This document shows, piece by piece, positions 26,110 through 34,257 of a DNA stretch of 64,000 nt (within the stretch, counting starts at the first letter, position 1; each line of letters opens with the position of its first letter). Source of the stretch: Sphingomonas sp. TDK1 (lineage in GTDB: Bacteria; Pseudomonadota; Alphaproteobacteria; Sphingomonadales; Sphingomonadaceae); contig NZ_LXVY01000048.1 of assembly GCF_001650735.1 (NCBI RefSeq), positions 248,001 through 312,000 on the forward strand, in the 5' to 3' direction. A program made the translations under genes and the position numbers. The notes under the pieces were generated by a model. It was not told the DNA's origin. It saw nothing but the letters and a program-made list of their open reading frames with translations, and made no database searches.

Positions 26110-28191
26110 GTGAAGATTCGCCCTGCCCTCGCCTGCCTCGCGCTCGCGCCGATGCTGCTGAACCCGGTGCTGGCCGCTGCGCAGGCCGCGCCGCAGGAGG
26201 CCGCCGACGTGGTAATCAACATGCGCGGCGTGGAAATCGCCGACGTCGCCGATCAGATCTCGCGCATCACCGGCCGCACGCTGATCCTCGACCCGGCGGT
26301 GAAGGGCGTGGTGACGGTCACCTCGTCGAGTCCGCTCACGCCCGGCGGGGTGTGGGACCTGTTCCAGTCGGTGCTGCGCGCCAACGGCTATGCGGCGGTG
26401 CGATCGGGCCGCGCCTGGCGGATCGTGCCCGCGGCCAACGCGGTGCGCGACGGCGGCGTGCCGGCGCGCGGCATTGCGGGCCAGGAGCTGATGACGCGGA
26501 TGGTCCGCCTGTCCAATGTGCCCTCCGCGGACGCCGCCCGCATCGCCCGGCCGCTGGTGGCGAGCTTCGGCAGCGTCGAGCCGCTAACGGCGCCCAATGC
26601 CGTGGTCATCACCGATTATGCGGACAATGTTCGCCGCATCGAATCGATCATTCGCCAGCTGGACGGCGGCGGCGGGGCGACCTTCGCCGCGATCGCGCTG
26701 AAGAACGGCAGCGCACCCGCCGTCGCCCAATCGGTGCAGAATGTGCTCGGCGGCGACCAGGGCGCAGGCACGCGCGTCGCTGCCGACGAGCGCAGCAACA
26801 CGGTGATCCTGCGCGGCACGCCCGCCGCCGTGGCGGAGGGCCGCCGCATCGTTGCGTCGCTGGACCTGCCGGGCGGGTCGACCCCGATCACGCGCATGTT
26901 CCGGCTGAACTACGCCGATGCCGAAACGGTGACCGACGTGCTGCGCGGCGTGCTCGGCCTCGGCGAAAGCACCGACAATGCGGTGGCGAACAGCCTTTCC
27001 ACCGGCAACAGCAATCCCTTTGCGCGCCTGTCCGCACAAGGCGCGCTGTCGGGCGGGGCGACCGGCATGTCGAGCGGCACGCCGGGTTCATCGCTTCCCA
27101 CCGGCACCGGCGTGCAGGCCGCGACCGGCACGACCACGCCGATGATGCAGTCGACCGCGCCGCAGACGCCGAAGGGCTTCTCGACGCCCGACCTCACCGT
27201 CCAGCCGGCCCCCGAGCTGAACGCCATCGTGGTGCGCGGTGCGCCCAGCGCGATCGCCTCGATAGAACCGCTGGTCCGCGATCTGGACGTGCGGCGGCCG
27301 CAGGTGCTGATCGAAGCCGCGATCGCCGAGATCACCGGCGACGACGCCGAGCAGCTCGCGGTGCAGATCGGCACGAGCGGCGCGGTACTGAACCGGGTCA
27401 CCGGCGCGGGAACCTCGTTCGACGCGGCCGGCCCGTCGCTGGGCGCCGTGCTGACCGCGCTTGGCGTGCCGGCAGGGTCCATCCTCGGCACCACCGCCGG
27501 CGGGTTCACCGGCAATTTCAAGATCGGCGACGATTTCTCGGTGCTGCTCCAGGCGCTGGGCACGTCGAGCCGCGCCAATCTGCTGTCGACGCCGCAGATC
27601 ACGGTGCTCGACAATGTCGCCGGCGAGTTCATCGCCGGGCAGAACGTGCCGTTCGTCACCGGCTCGATCCTCACCAATTCCAGCGCCGCGACACCGTACA
27701 ACACGATCGAGCGCAAGGACGTGGGCATCACGCTGCGGGTGCTGCCGCGGATCAATGCCGGCGACACGATCCGTCTGCAGGTGAACCAGGAAGCCTCGTC
27801 GATCGCGAGCACCACCGTCTCGCGCGCGACCGATCTCATCACCAACAAGCGCGCTATCAACACCACCGTGCTTGCGGACAACGGCTCCACCATCGTGCTC
27901 GGCGGCCTGACCAGCGACGATTATCAGGACGTGCGCCAGCAGGTGCCGGTGCTCGGCAACATCCCGCTGATCGGCGAGCTGTTCAAGGGACGCAAGGAGC
28001 AGCATTCCAAGCGCACGCTGTTCATCTTCCTCAAGCCGACCATCCTGCGCGACGGGGTGGACGCCAGCGCGGCGGCGAAGGATCGCTATGCCCGGTTGCG
28101 CGCCGACGAGGCGCAGAATGCCAAGCGCAACAGCCTGCTGCTCGCGCCGCCGCCCGCCCGGCTGCGGGTGGAGATCGACGGGATCTACTGA
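26110..28191 (+). CDS. gspD: Type II secretion secretin GspD
   Basis: A 693-residue outer-membrane secretin starting with GTG at 26110 after a GAGAGAG ribosome site. A signal peptide is followed by the N0 domain (VVINMRGVEIADVADQIS), N1-N3 ring domains with a Gly/Ser/Thr-rich insert at about residues 290-350, and the secretin barrel (VPFVTGSI, ERKDVGITLRVLPRIN, VPVLGNIPLIGELFKGR). It forms the outer-membrane exit channel. The stop overlaps by seven bases the stop of the convergent GspC-like gene. Confidence 0.94.
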   Translation: MKIRPALACLALAPMLLNPVLAAAQAAPQEAADVVINMRGVEIADVADQISRITGRTLILDPAVKGVVTVTSSSPLTPGGVWDLFQSVLRANGYAAVRSGRAWRIVPAANAVRDGGVPARGIAGQELMTRMVRLSNVPSADAARIARPLVASFGSVEPLTAPNAVVITDYADNVRRIESIIRQLDGGGGATFAAIALKNGSAPAVAQSVQNVLGGDQGAGTRVAADERSNTVILRGTPAAVAEGRRIVASLDLPGGSTPITRMFRLNYADAETVTDVLRGVLGLGESTDNAVANSLSTGNSNPFARLSAQGALSGGATGMSSGTPGSSLPTGTGVQAATGTTTPMMQSTAPQTPKGFSTPDLTVQPAPELNAIVVRGAPSAIASIEPLVRDLDVRRPQVLIEAAIAEITGDDAEQLAVQIGTSGAVLNRVTGAGTSFDAAGPSLGAVLTALGVPAGSILGTTAGGFTGNFKIGDDFSVLLQALGTSSRANLLSTPQITVLDNVAGEFIAGQNVPFVTGSILTNSSAATPYNTIERKDVGITLRVLPRINAGDTIRLQVNQEASSIASTTVSRATDLITNKRAINTTVLADNGSTIVLGGLTSDDYQDVRQQVPVLGNIPLIGELFKGRKEQHSKRTLFIFLKPTILRDGVDASAAAKDRYARLRADEAQNAKRNSLLLAPPPARLRVEIDGIY

Positions 28192-28616
28192 GCCGGGGGC
28201 CCGGCATCGGCCGCAGGCATCGGGACCCGCGCCCGCTGCCCGCCCCGGCTGAACAGCGCCGCGTCGATGGAAAGCGACTCGAGCTTCCAGCCGTCGACGC
28301 TGTCGCCGAGGGCGAGGCTGCGGCTGCTCCCCTGCGCGGTGCGGACCAAGGCTACCGCGTCCGTGCCGAGCCGCCCGACGATCCCGGTGAGCTGCGGCGC
28401 ATCCGCCGGCAGCGGCGCCTCCTCGGCGGCCGTCGCGGCGAACAGGGCGCGGTCATAGGCATGGGCAAGCGGCGGGCGACCGCCGATCTCGAGCGACCGC
28501 ACGGCGCGCGCCGGCACGGCGGGCGGCGGCGTCCCCGGCCGCAGCAACATCGCCGGCATCGCCACGGCGACGATCGCGGCCAGCGCAAGTGCGAGGCCCT
28601 GGCGCCGCGACATCAT
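28185..28616 (-). CDS. GspC/PilP-type homology-region protein (second set)
   Basis: A 143-residue single-span protein: MMSRRQ, a membrane helix, a Pro/Ala linker, then a small domain with LTGIVGRLGTDAVALV and LALGDSVDGWKLESLSIDAALF. This is the pattern of the periplasmic homology region of GspC and PilP; no PDZ domain is present. It is the last of three overlapping genes that look like a second, reduced inner-membrane set. The first ATG (28616) overlaps the stop of the GspM-like gene. Confidence 0.65.
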   Translation of the reverse strand: MMSRRQGLALALAAIVAVAMPAMLLRPGTPPPAVPARAVRSLEIGGRPPLAHAYDRALFAATAAEEAPLPADAPQLTGIVGRLGTDAVALVRTAQGSSRSLALGDSVDGWKLESLSIDAALFSRGGQRARVPMPAADAGPPAQ

Positions 28617-29065
28617 CGTGTGGCTCCCACCAGTTCGCCGGACAGGCGCACGCCGCCGCCCTCCGCCGGCACCAGCCGCCAGACCCGGAAGCGCAGGAGC
28701 GGCTGATCCCGCTCGATCGAATCGGCCAGCGCGACGACCGCCTTTTCGGGACCCGATACCCGCAATCGGATCGCGACAAGCGGCGCGGGGGCCGGGATCG
28801 GCTGGGCATCCTCGATCAGCACGCCGCCCGCCCGCGCGCGCTGCTCGATCCGCGCACGCACCGCCGCGATGCCCGGCGGCGGGACCGATTGGCCAGGGCC
28901 AAGGAGCGGTGCCATGACCTGCGGCGCCGCCAAGGTCGCCACCTCCCGGTCGCGTGCCAGCCGTGCCTTGTGCAGCCGCCCGAGCGCGGTGCCCGTCCAG
29001 GGCGCAAGGAGCAGCGCGAGGATCAGCCCCATGCCGACGCCCCACAGAACCGGACGGCGGCTCAC
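28613..29065 (-). CDS. GspM-like protein (second set)
   Basis: A 150-residue protein starting with GTG at 29065 (GTGA overlap with the gene before). It has one N-terminal membrane helix (LWGVGMGLILALLLAPWTGT) and a periplasmic ferredoxin-like domain (LVAIRLRVSGPEKAVVALAD ... WRLVPAEGGG). This fits the shorter GspM form found in some systems. It has the same topology as the GspM encoded at 22.8 kb but little direct similarity. It is placed between GspL-like and GspC-like genes. Confidence 0.62.
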   Translation of the reverse strand: MSRRPVLWGVGMGLILALLLAPWTGTALGRLHKARLARDREVATLAAPQVMAPLLGPGQSVPPPGIAAVRARIEQRARAGGVLIEDAQPIPAPAPLVAIRLRVSGPEKAVVALADSIERDQPLLRFRVWRLVPAEGGGVRLSGELVGATR

Positions 29066-29607
29066 GCTTCCACCTGCCGCAACAGCACCAGCGTACGCCC
29101 CTCGCCTTCCTGCTGGCGCACGTCGCGCAGACCGGCAAGCGCCGGAGACCGCCGCAGCGCGGCGCGGAGCGCGTCCGGATCGCTGGTCGCGATTTCGATC
29201 TCCAGCGCGCCGTTCGCCAGCCGCTCGGCACGAGCCACGCTGGCATCGGCCGGCAGCACCGCCGCCAGCTGGTCCAGCAGTTGCGCTGGCCCCGCGCGAT
29301 GCAGCGCTGCCGAAAGCACGTCGCGCGCCGCCCCCCACGCGCGTTCGGCAGCAACCCTGGGCGCCAGCCGCGCATGCGCCGCCCGCGCCTCCGCCTCCAC
29401 CTTCGACGCGAGCGCCATCGCCCCCAGCATCGTCGCCATCGGCCCGGCGGCGATCAGCAGTACCAGCGCCACCGACGGCCATCGCCCCCCCTGCCCCGCC
29501 GGCGCCGGCAGCGGGCGCCACCGGACAAATCCCTGCAATCGCACGCCTAGCTGCCCGGCAAGACTGGGCATGGGCGGCGTATCGCGATCGGGTTCGGCCG
29601 GCGTCAT
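29062..29607 (-). CDS. GspL/PilN-like protein (second set)
   Basis: About 181 residues with a short cytosolic start, one membrane helix (SVALVLLIAAGPMATMLGAM), a coiled region rich in Ala/Arg/Glu, and a small ferredoxin-like domain at the C-terminus (LEIEIATSDPDALRAALRRS). It resembles the periplasmic half of GspL or PilN and lacks the large actin-like cytosolic domain. The start is uncertain: ATG 29607 is used, with ATG 29571 as an alternative. It is divergent from the PhoX-like gene 160 bases away. Confidence 0.58.
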   Translation of the reverse strand: MTPAEPDRDTPPMPSLAGQLGVRLQGFVRWRPLPAPAGQGGRWPSVALVLLIAAGPMATMLGAMALASKVEAEARAAHARLAPRVAAERAWGAARDVLSAALHRAGPAQLLDQLAAVLPADASVARAERLANGALEIEIATSDPDALRAALRRSPALAGLRDVRQQEGEGRTLVLLRQVEA

Positions 29608-29766
29608 GCGGCTGCGCTTAGCCGGAACGCCGCCATTGGCAAGTGTCACACGATCGCCCCGCAAGCGTCGCCGATCCGTCACGGCAACGGCATCATCGCT
29701 TCATCTGGCTTCCCCATGGAGAAGCACGAACCGGGAGCCGCACGCCCGGCCGAAAAGGGGAATCCG

Positions 29767-32244
29767 ATGACCGACCTAACCGAGACGCCGTCTGGCTATA
29801 CCGATGGCGATGTGGATACCAACCACAGCACCGCCGTCACGCTCAACGAACTCGCCGACCAGCGCTATTCGCGTCGCACCCTGCTCCGCGGATCGAGCGC
29901 GATCGTCGCCGCGACGATGGGAAGCTCGCTACTGGCCGCTTGCGACAACAACAATCTCGAAAGCGATACCGCCCCCGCCGTATCGGCCGGAACGGCAGCG
30001 GCCACCACCGCGGGCCGCATGGTGACACTGGCCGGTTCCGCGACCGACGACAAGCAGGTCGGCAGCGTGGCGTGGACCCAGGTCGCAGGTCCCCAGGTTA
30101 CCCTGACCAACGCCTCGACCAACACGGCCACCTTCCTCGCGCCCGTCGTCGCAGCCTCGACCGAGCTCAAGTTCCGCTTTGCCGCCGTCGATTCGCGCGG
30201 GCAGACGTCCTTCGCGGACACCAGCGTCACGGTGACGCCCGCGACCCTCGGCTTCACCGCCGTCGCCAAGAACAAGCTGGATGTCGTCACCGTGCCGACC
30301 GGCTACACCGTCACCGTGATCAATCGCACCGGCGACCCGATCGCGGCGAACGTGCCCGCCTACAAGAACGACGGCACCGACACGAACTTCGCCCAGCGTA
30401 TCGGCGATCATGGTGACGCGCTGTACTGGTATGGCCTGAACGCCGACGGCACCGCACGCGACGCGAACAGCTCGACCCGCGGGCTGATCGTGCAGAACCA
30501 CGAGAACATCAACCAGCAGTATCTGCACGTGAACGGCCCGACCGGCACCAAGACCGGCGAGGTTCGCCCCGAAGGCGAAGCGCAGAAGGAAATCGATTGC
30601 CACGGCGTCTCCGTGACCGAGGCCAGCGAGGGTGCCGCCCGCGCCTGGAGCGTGAAGCAGGATTCGACCTACAACCGCCGCATCACGCCGGCGACGCCGA
30701 TGGCATTCAGCGGCCCGGCCAAGGGATCGGACCTGCTCAAGACCGTCTACTCACCGACCGGCGTGGCAGGTCGCGGCACCATCAACAACTGCGCCAACGG
30801 CACGACGCCCTGGGGCACCGCGATCACCTGCGAGGAGAATTGGGCGGGGTATTTCCGCCGCACCGGCGACAATGCGAACCGCACCGCCAGGGAACTGACC
30901 GCCCTCGCCCGCTACGGCGTCAGCGGGAGCGGCAACTATGGCTGGTCCACGGTGACCCCGGCCGATTCGACCAACACGCTGTTCCGCCGCTGGGACGCGC
31001 GCGCCGGCACCGGCACGGCGACCGACGATTTCCGCAACGAACCGAACCAGTTCGGCTGGATCGTGGAAATCGATCCCTATGCGCCGACCTCGACGCCCCG
31101 CAAGCGCACCGCGCTGGGCCGTCTTGGCCATGAAGGCTGCTGGCCCGGCGCGTTCGTGGTCGGCAAGAAGCCGGCCTGGTATATGGGCGACGATTCCCGC
31201 CGCGAATATATCTACAAGTTCATCTCGGCCACCGCCTGGGTCGCCGCCGACGCTACCGCCAGCGACCGGCTTGCGACGGGCGACAAGTATCTCGACAACG
31301 GCACGCTCTACGTCGCCAAGTTCAACGCCGACGGCACCGGAAGCTGGCTGCCGCTGGTGTTCGGCCAGAACGGGGTGGATGCGAGCAACGCGACCTATGC
31401 CTTCGCCAACCAGGCCGATGTGCTGGTGAACGCGCGCCTCGCGGCCGACGTGGTGGGCGCGACGCCGATGGATCGCCCGGAATGGACCGCGGTCAATCCG
31501 GTCACCGGCGAAATCTACGTCACGCTGACCAACAACAATGCGGCCAATCGCCCGCTTACCGGCACCGACGCGGCCAACCCGCGCCATTACAACGACCCGT
31601 ACGGCACCGCGAAAACGGCGCAATATGGCAACCCCAACGGCCACATCATCCGGATGAAGGAAGCCGATACCGAAGCGACCAGCTTCACCTGGGACATTTT
31701 CGCCTTCGGTGCGGGTGCCGATCTGGACAAGGCCAACATCAACCTGTCGTCGCTTGATGACAGCAACGACTTCTCCAGCCCCGACGGCATGGCCTTTGCG
31801 CGTGCTACCCATGCCGGCGGCCAGGTGAAGCCGATCATGTGGCTGCAGACGGATGACGGTGCTTATACCGACGTCACCAACTGCATGATGCTCGCCGCCC
31901 AGCCGGGCACCGTGGGCGACGGCGGCGCGCGAACGATCACCAACACCGGATCGAACGGCGCGACGGCCACCCAGGCGACCCGTATCGGCGCGGCGCCCGG
32001 CGCCAACCTCCGCCGCTTCCTCGTCGGCCCGGTCGAATGCGAGATCACCGGCGTGGACTCGACGCCCGATGGCCGCACGCTGTTCGTCGGCATCCAGCAC
32101 CCCGGCGAAGGCGCGACCGATCCCACCAAGCCGACCAGCCACTGGCCCGACAGCCAGGCCGGCGGCACCGTTGCGGCGAGCGTGCGCCCGCGCTCGGCGG
32201 TGGTGGTGATCACCAAGAACGACGGCGGCGTTGTCGGCCTCTAA
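29767..32244 (+). CDS. PhoX-family (DUF839) Tat-exported lipoprotein
   Basis: An 825-residue exported protein. The N-terminal region has a Tat motif SRRTLLRG and a hydrophobic core ending in the lipobox LLAAC, so it is probably exported folded and lipid-anchored. Residues about 70-160 form an Ig/PKD-like domain (WTQVAGPQVTLTN ... TFLAPV). The rest is the PhoX propeller (RGLIVQNHENINQQYL, CEENWAGYF, GRLGHEGCWPGAF, PEWTAVNPVTGEIY, SPDGMAF). PhoX enzymes are calcium/iron phosphatases. It is divergent from the second GspL/M/C-like set and is a plausible type II secretion substrate. ATG 29767 follows AAGGGG. Confidence 0.82.
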   Translation: MTDLTETPSGYTDGDVDTNHSTAVTLNELADQRYSRRTLLRGSSAIVAATMGSSLLAACDNNNLESDTAPAVSAGTAAATTAGRMVTLAGSATDDKQVGSVAWTQVAGPQVTLTNASTNTATFLAPVVAASTELKFRFAAVDSRGQTSFADTSVTVTPATLGFTAVAKNKLDVVTVPTGYTVTVINRTGDPIAANVPAYKNDGTDTNFAQRIGDHGDALYWYGLNADGTARDANSSTRGLIVQNHENINQQYLHVNGPTGTKTGEVRPEGEAQKEIDCHGVSVTEASEGAARAWSVKQDSTYNRRITPATPMAFSGPAKGSDLLKTVYSPTGVAGRGTINNCANGTTPWGTAITCEENWAGYFRRTGDNANRTARELTALARYGVSGSGNYGWSTVTPADSTNTLFRRWDARAGTGTATDDFRNEPNQFGWIVEIDPYAPTSTPRKRTALGRLGHEGCWPGAFVVGKKPAWYMGDDSRREYIYKFISATAWVAADATASDRLATGDKYLDNGTLYVAKFNADGTGSWLPLVFGQNGVDASNATYAFANQADVLVNARLAADVVGATPMDRPEWTAVNPVTGEIYVTLTNNNAANRPLTGTDAANPRHYNDPYGTAKTAQYGNPNGHIIRMKEADTEATSFTWDIFAFGAGADLDKANINLSSLDDSNDFSSPDGMAFARATHAGGQVKPIMWLQTDDGAYTDVTNCMMLAAQPGTVGDGGARTITNTGSNGATATQATRIGAAPGANLRRFLVGPVECEITGVDSTPDGRTLFVGIQHPGEGATDPTKPTSHWPDSQAGGTVAASVRPRSAVVVITKNDGGVVGL

Positions 32245-32268
32245 GGCCCATCAATCGCCGTACAATCG

Positions 32269-32293
32269 GGGGGGAGGCCATCCGCCTCCCCCC
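32269..32293. terminator. Terminator-like hairpin after the PhoX gene
   Basis: A 9-bp stem GGGGGGAGG / CCTCCCCCC with a 7-base loop, followed by TTCTTC. It lies between the convergent PhoX-like and MerR-family genes and could serve both directions. Confidence 0.55.
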
Positions 32294-32297
32294 TTCT

Positions 32298-33074
32298 TCA
32301 TGCGCGCGATGCGCTTGCCCGGCTCGCGGCCTGGATGAAGCGGAAGACCTCGGCATCGAAACCGGGATCGGCCTGCCCCTCCCAGGCGGGCATGTCCGCA
32401 TACATGCGGGAGACCCCGGCCTGCATTGCCGGAGTCGCAACCGCGTTGAACGGCGCCAACAGTGCCGACCATTCCCCCAGGAGCGCCTGCGCCGCAGCAC
32501 TTGCAGGATCCAGGGGCAAGGCCGCCTTGATCCGATCGCCCAGCGCTTTCCACCGTGCCGCGTACGCCGCCTGGTCGAAACCGTCGGGAAGCGTCGCGAG
32601 CGTGGCCGCGAAGTCCCCCCGTTCCGCATCCGTGAGATAGTGGGAAGCAACCGCGTCCCACTGCGCCTTGCTGTTCATCTGCCTTTCTCCTTGTTCGATC
32701 AGCGAGCAGAAGGTCGCGACGTCGATGGGCTCGCTGCGCTCGACGCGGGACTTGGTTTGAAGGAGCAGCTGGCGCGAGCGTTCGATCTCCGCCGCCTGCG
32801 TCTCCAGATGGGCGAGCTGCGCATCTATCAGCGCCGCCAGATTCTGACTGCGCCCGTTCAGCAGGCGCTGGATCTGCGCGAGGGTGAGCCCTGCCCGCTT
32901 CAGCGCAAGGATATGGTGCAAGGTCGAGAGCGCAGCCGCGCCGTAGTGGCGACGCCCGGACGCGGTCCTTAGCGGCTTCAGCAAGCCGCGTGCCTCATAG
33001 AAGCGCAGCGCCCGCGCGCTGACACCGGTACGGCGGGACACCTCGGCGATATCGATCGACTCCAGCATGGGCAT
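32298..33074 (-). CDS. MerR-family regulator with TipAS-like ligand domain
   Basis: A 258-residue regulator. The N-terminus is a MerR helix-turn-helix and wing (IDIAEVSRRTGVSARALRFY, LKPLRTASGRRHY), followed by a dimerisation coiled coil and a C-terminal helical TipAS-like domain (DAVASHYLTDAERGDFAATL ... RMYADMPAWEG) that in relatives binds drugs or peptides. ATGs at 33074 and 33068 are both possible. It is divergent from a DJ-1/PfpI gene across 97 bases that hold a palindrome typical of MerR operators, so it probably regulates itself and that gene. Confidence 0.88.
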   Translation of the reverse strand: MPMLESIDIAEVSRRTGVSARALRFYEARGLLKPLRTASGRRHYGAAALSTLHHILALKRAGLTLAQIQRLLNGRSQNLAALIDAQLAHLETQAAEIERSRQLLLQTKSRVERSEPIDVATFCSLIEQGERQMNSKAQWDAVASHYLTDAERGDFAATLATLPDGFDQAAYAARWKALGDRIKAALPLDPASAAAQALLGEWSALLAPFNAVATPAMQAGVSRMYADMPAWEGQADPGFDAEVFRFIQAASRASASRA

Positions 33075-33084
33075 GCTATGCAGG

Positions 33085-33099
33085 TTGACGCAACGTCAA
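33085..33099. promoter_or_regulatory. MerR-type operator/promoter palindrome
   Basis: TTGACG-CAA-CGTCAA is a perfect 6-bp inverted repeat. Read on the minus strand it begins with a consensus-like -35 (TTGACG) and lies eleven bases before the regulator start. MerR proteins bind such palindromes within their promoters. The regulator start would lie so close that its mRNA is nearly leaderless. Confidence 0.5.
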
Positions 33100-33171
33100 G
33101 CACAAGCCCTTTTTCGGGCGCTCCGCCTTTCTCAGCTTGCGCTTCCCGAGGCGCCCGAGTGAAAAGCAGCC

Positions 33172-33801
33172 ATGCAGATCGCGGTGCTGACCTTCGACGG
33201 CTTCAACGAGCTGGATTCCTTCATCGCTGCCGCGATCCTCAACCGGCTCCGCGCCCAGGGTTGGGCGGCGCACATCACGTCCCCGACCGAGGAAGTCACC
33301 TCGCTCAACGGCGTCACCATCCGGCGGCAACAGCCTCTCGGCTTTGCGGCCGAGGCTGATGCCGTGCTGATCGGCAGCGGATCGAAAACGCGGGACATCG
33401 CCGCAGACGCGGATCTGCTCGGTCGGCTCCGGCTCGATCCCGAGCGCCAGCTGATCGGCGCGCAATGCTCCGGAACCTTGTTGCTGGCGAAGCTCGGCCT
33501 GATCGGCACGCTGCCCGCCTGCACCGATCTCACCACCAAGCCCTGGGTGGTGGAGGCGGGCGTGGAGGTGCTGGATGCGCCGTTCGTGGCGCACGGCAAT
33601 ATCGCGACCGCCGGGGGGTGCCTCGCCTCCCAGTATCTAGCGGCCTGGGTGATCGCCCGCCGCGCAGGCGTCGCTGCCGCGCGCGCGGCGATCCACTATG
33701 TCGCGCCGGTCGGCGAGAAGGAGGAGACGGTGGCGCGCACGCTGCGCGTCCTGTCTCCCTTCCTCCTCGCCGAGGCCGACCTCAGCGATCGGTGCGGCTG
33801 A
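33172..33801 (+). CDS. DJ-1/PfpI family protein
   Basis: A 209-residue protein with the DJ-1/PfpI (class I glutamine amidotransferase-like) fold: QIAVLTFDGFNELD at the start with the conserved Asp/Glu, and the nucleophile elbow GAQCSGT holding the reactive Cys. Relatives include glyoxalases, isonitrile hydratase-like proteins and stress chaperones; the substrate is unknown. It is divergent from the MerR/TipAS gene and probably its target. The end overlaps the convergent lipoprotein gene by 20 bases. Confidence 0.85.
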   Translation: MQIAVLTFDGFNELDSFIAAAILNRLRAQGWAAHITSPTEEVTSLNGVTIRRQQPLGFAAEADAVLIGSGSKTRDIAADADLLGRLRLDPERQLIGAQCSGTLLLAKLGLIGTLPACTDLTTKPWVVEAGVEVLDAPFVAHGNIATAGGCLASQYLAAWVIARRAGVAAARAAIHYVAPVGEKEETVARTLRVLSPFLLAEADLSDRCG

Positions 33802-34150
33802 TGATCTTGGCGGTCCCGTCCGGCGTGATCGTCACCATGTGCGCGACGCCGCCGCTGCAATTGGCGCGCCACAGCGGGTTGCCGTCCTGATCGGGCAGGC
33901 GCTGCGAGCTCTCGACGTGGTCGCACTTCAGCCCGGCATCCATGATCGCGCGGATGAAGACGACATTGCGCTGCGCGTCGTTCATCGCAACGACCTCGGC
34001 GGCGACGTTATTGCCCATCGCGCCGTTCCCGACCACCGCATTCGCCTCGGCCGCATTGTCGGCCGCCGCGTTGCCCGTCGCCTCGCCGCCCTGCTGGCAC
34101 CCGGCAAGCGCCAGCGCCACGAGAGAGGGCAGAAGGATACGCTTCATCAT
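33782..34150 (-). CDS. Small Asn/Ala-rich lipoprotein
   Basis: A 122-residue lipoprotein with signal peptide MMKRILLPSLVALALAGC (lipobox LALAGC), an Asn/Ala/Gly-rich linker and a small domain with two Cys residues (GLKCDHVE, WRANCSGG), which may form a disulfide. No known function. It is transcribed alone and convergent with the DJ-1 gene. Confidence 0.7.
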   Translation of the reverse strand: MMKRILLPSLVALALAGCQQGGEATGNAAADNAAEANAVVGNGAMGNNVAAEVVAMNDAQRNVVFIRAIMDAGLKCDHVESSQRLPDQDGNPLWRANCSGGVAHMVTITPDGTAKIISRTDR

Positions 34151-34257
34151 CGTTCCATACTCCTGATTGCCCGACGCGAGCATTCCCGCGTCGGGCCCGT
34201 TCCACCTTGCCGCCAAAGGATCGACGATCGTGAAGGTTCCGTATTGAACGCTTCTGA

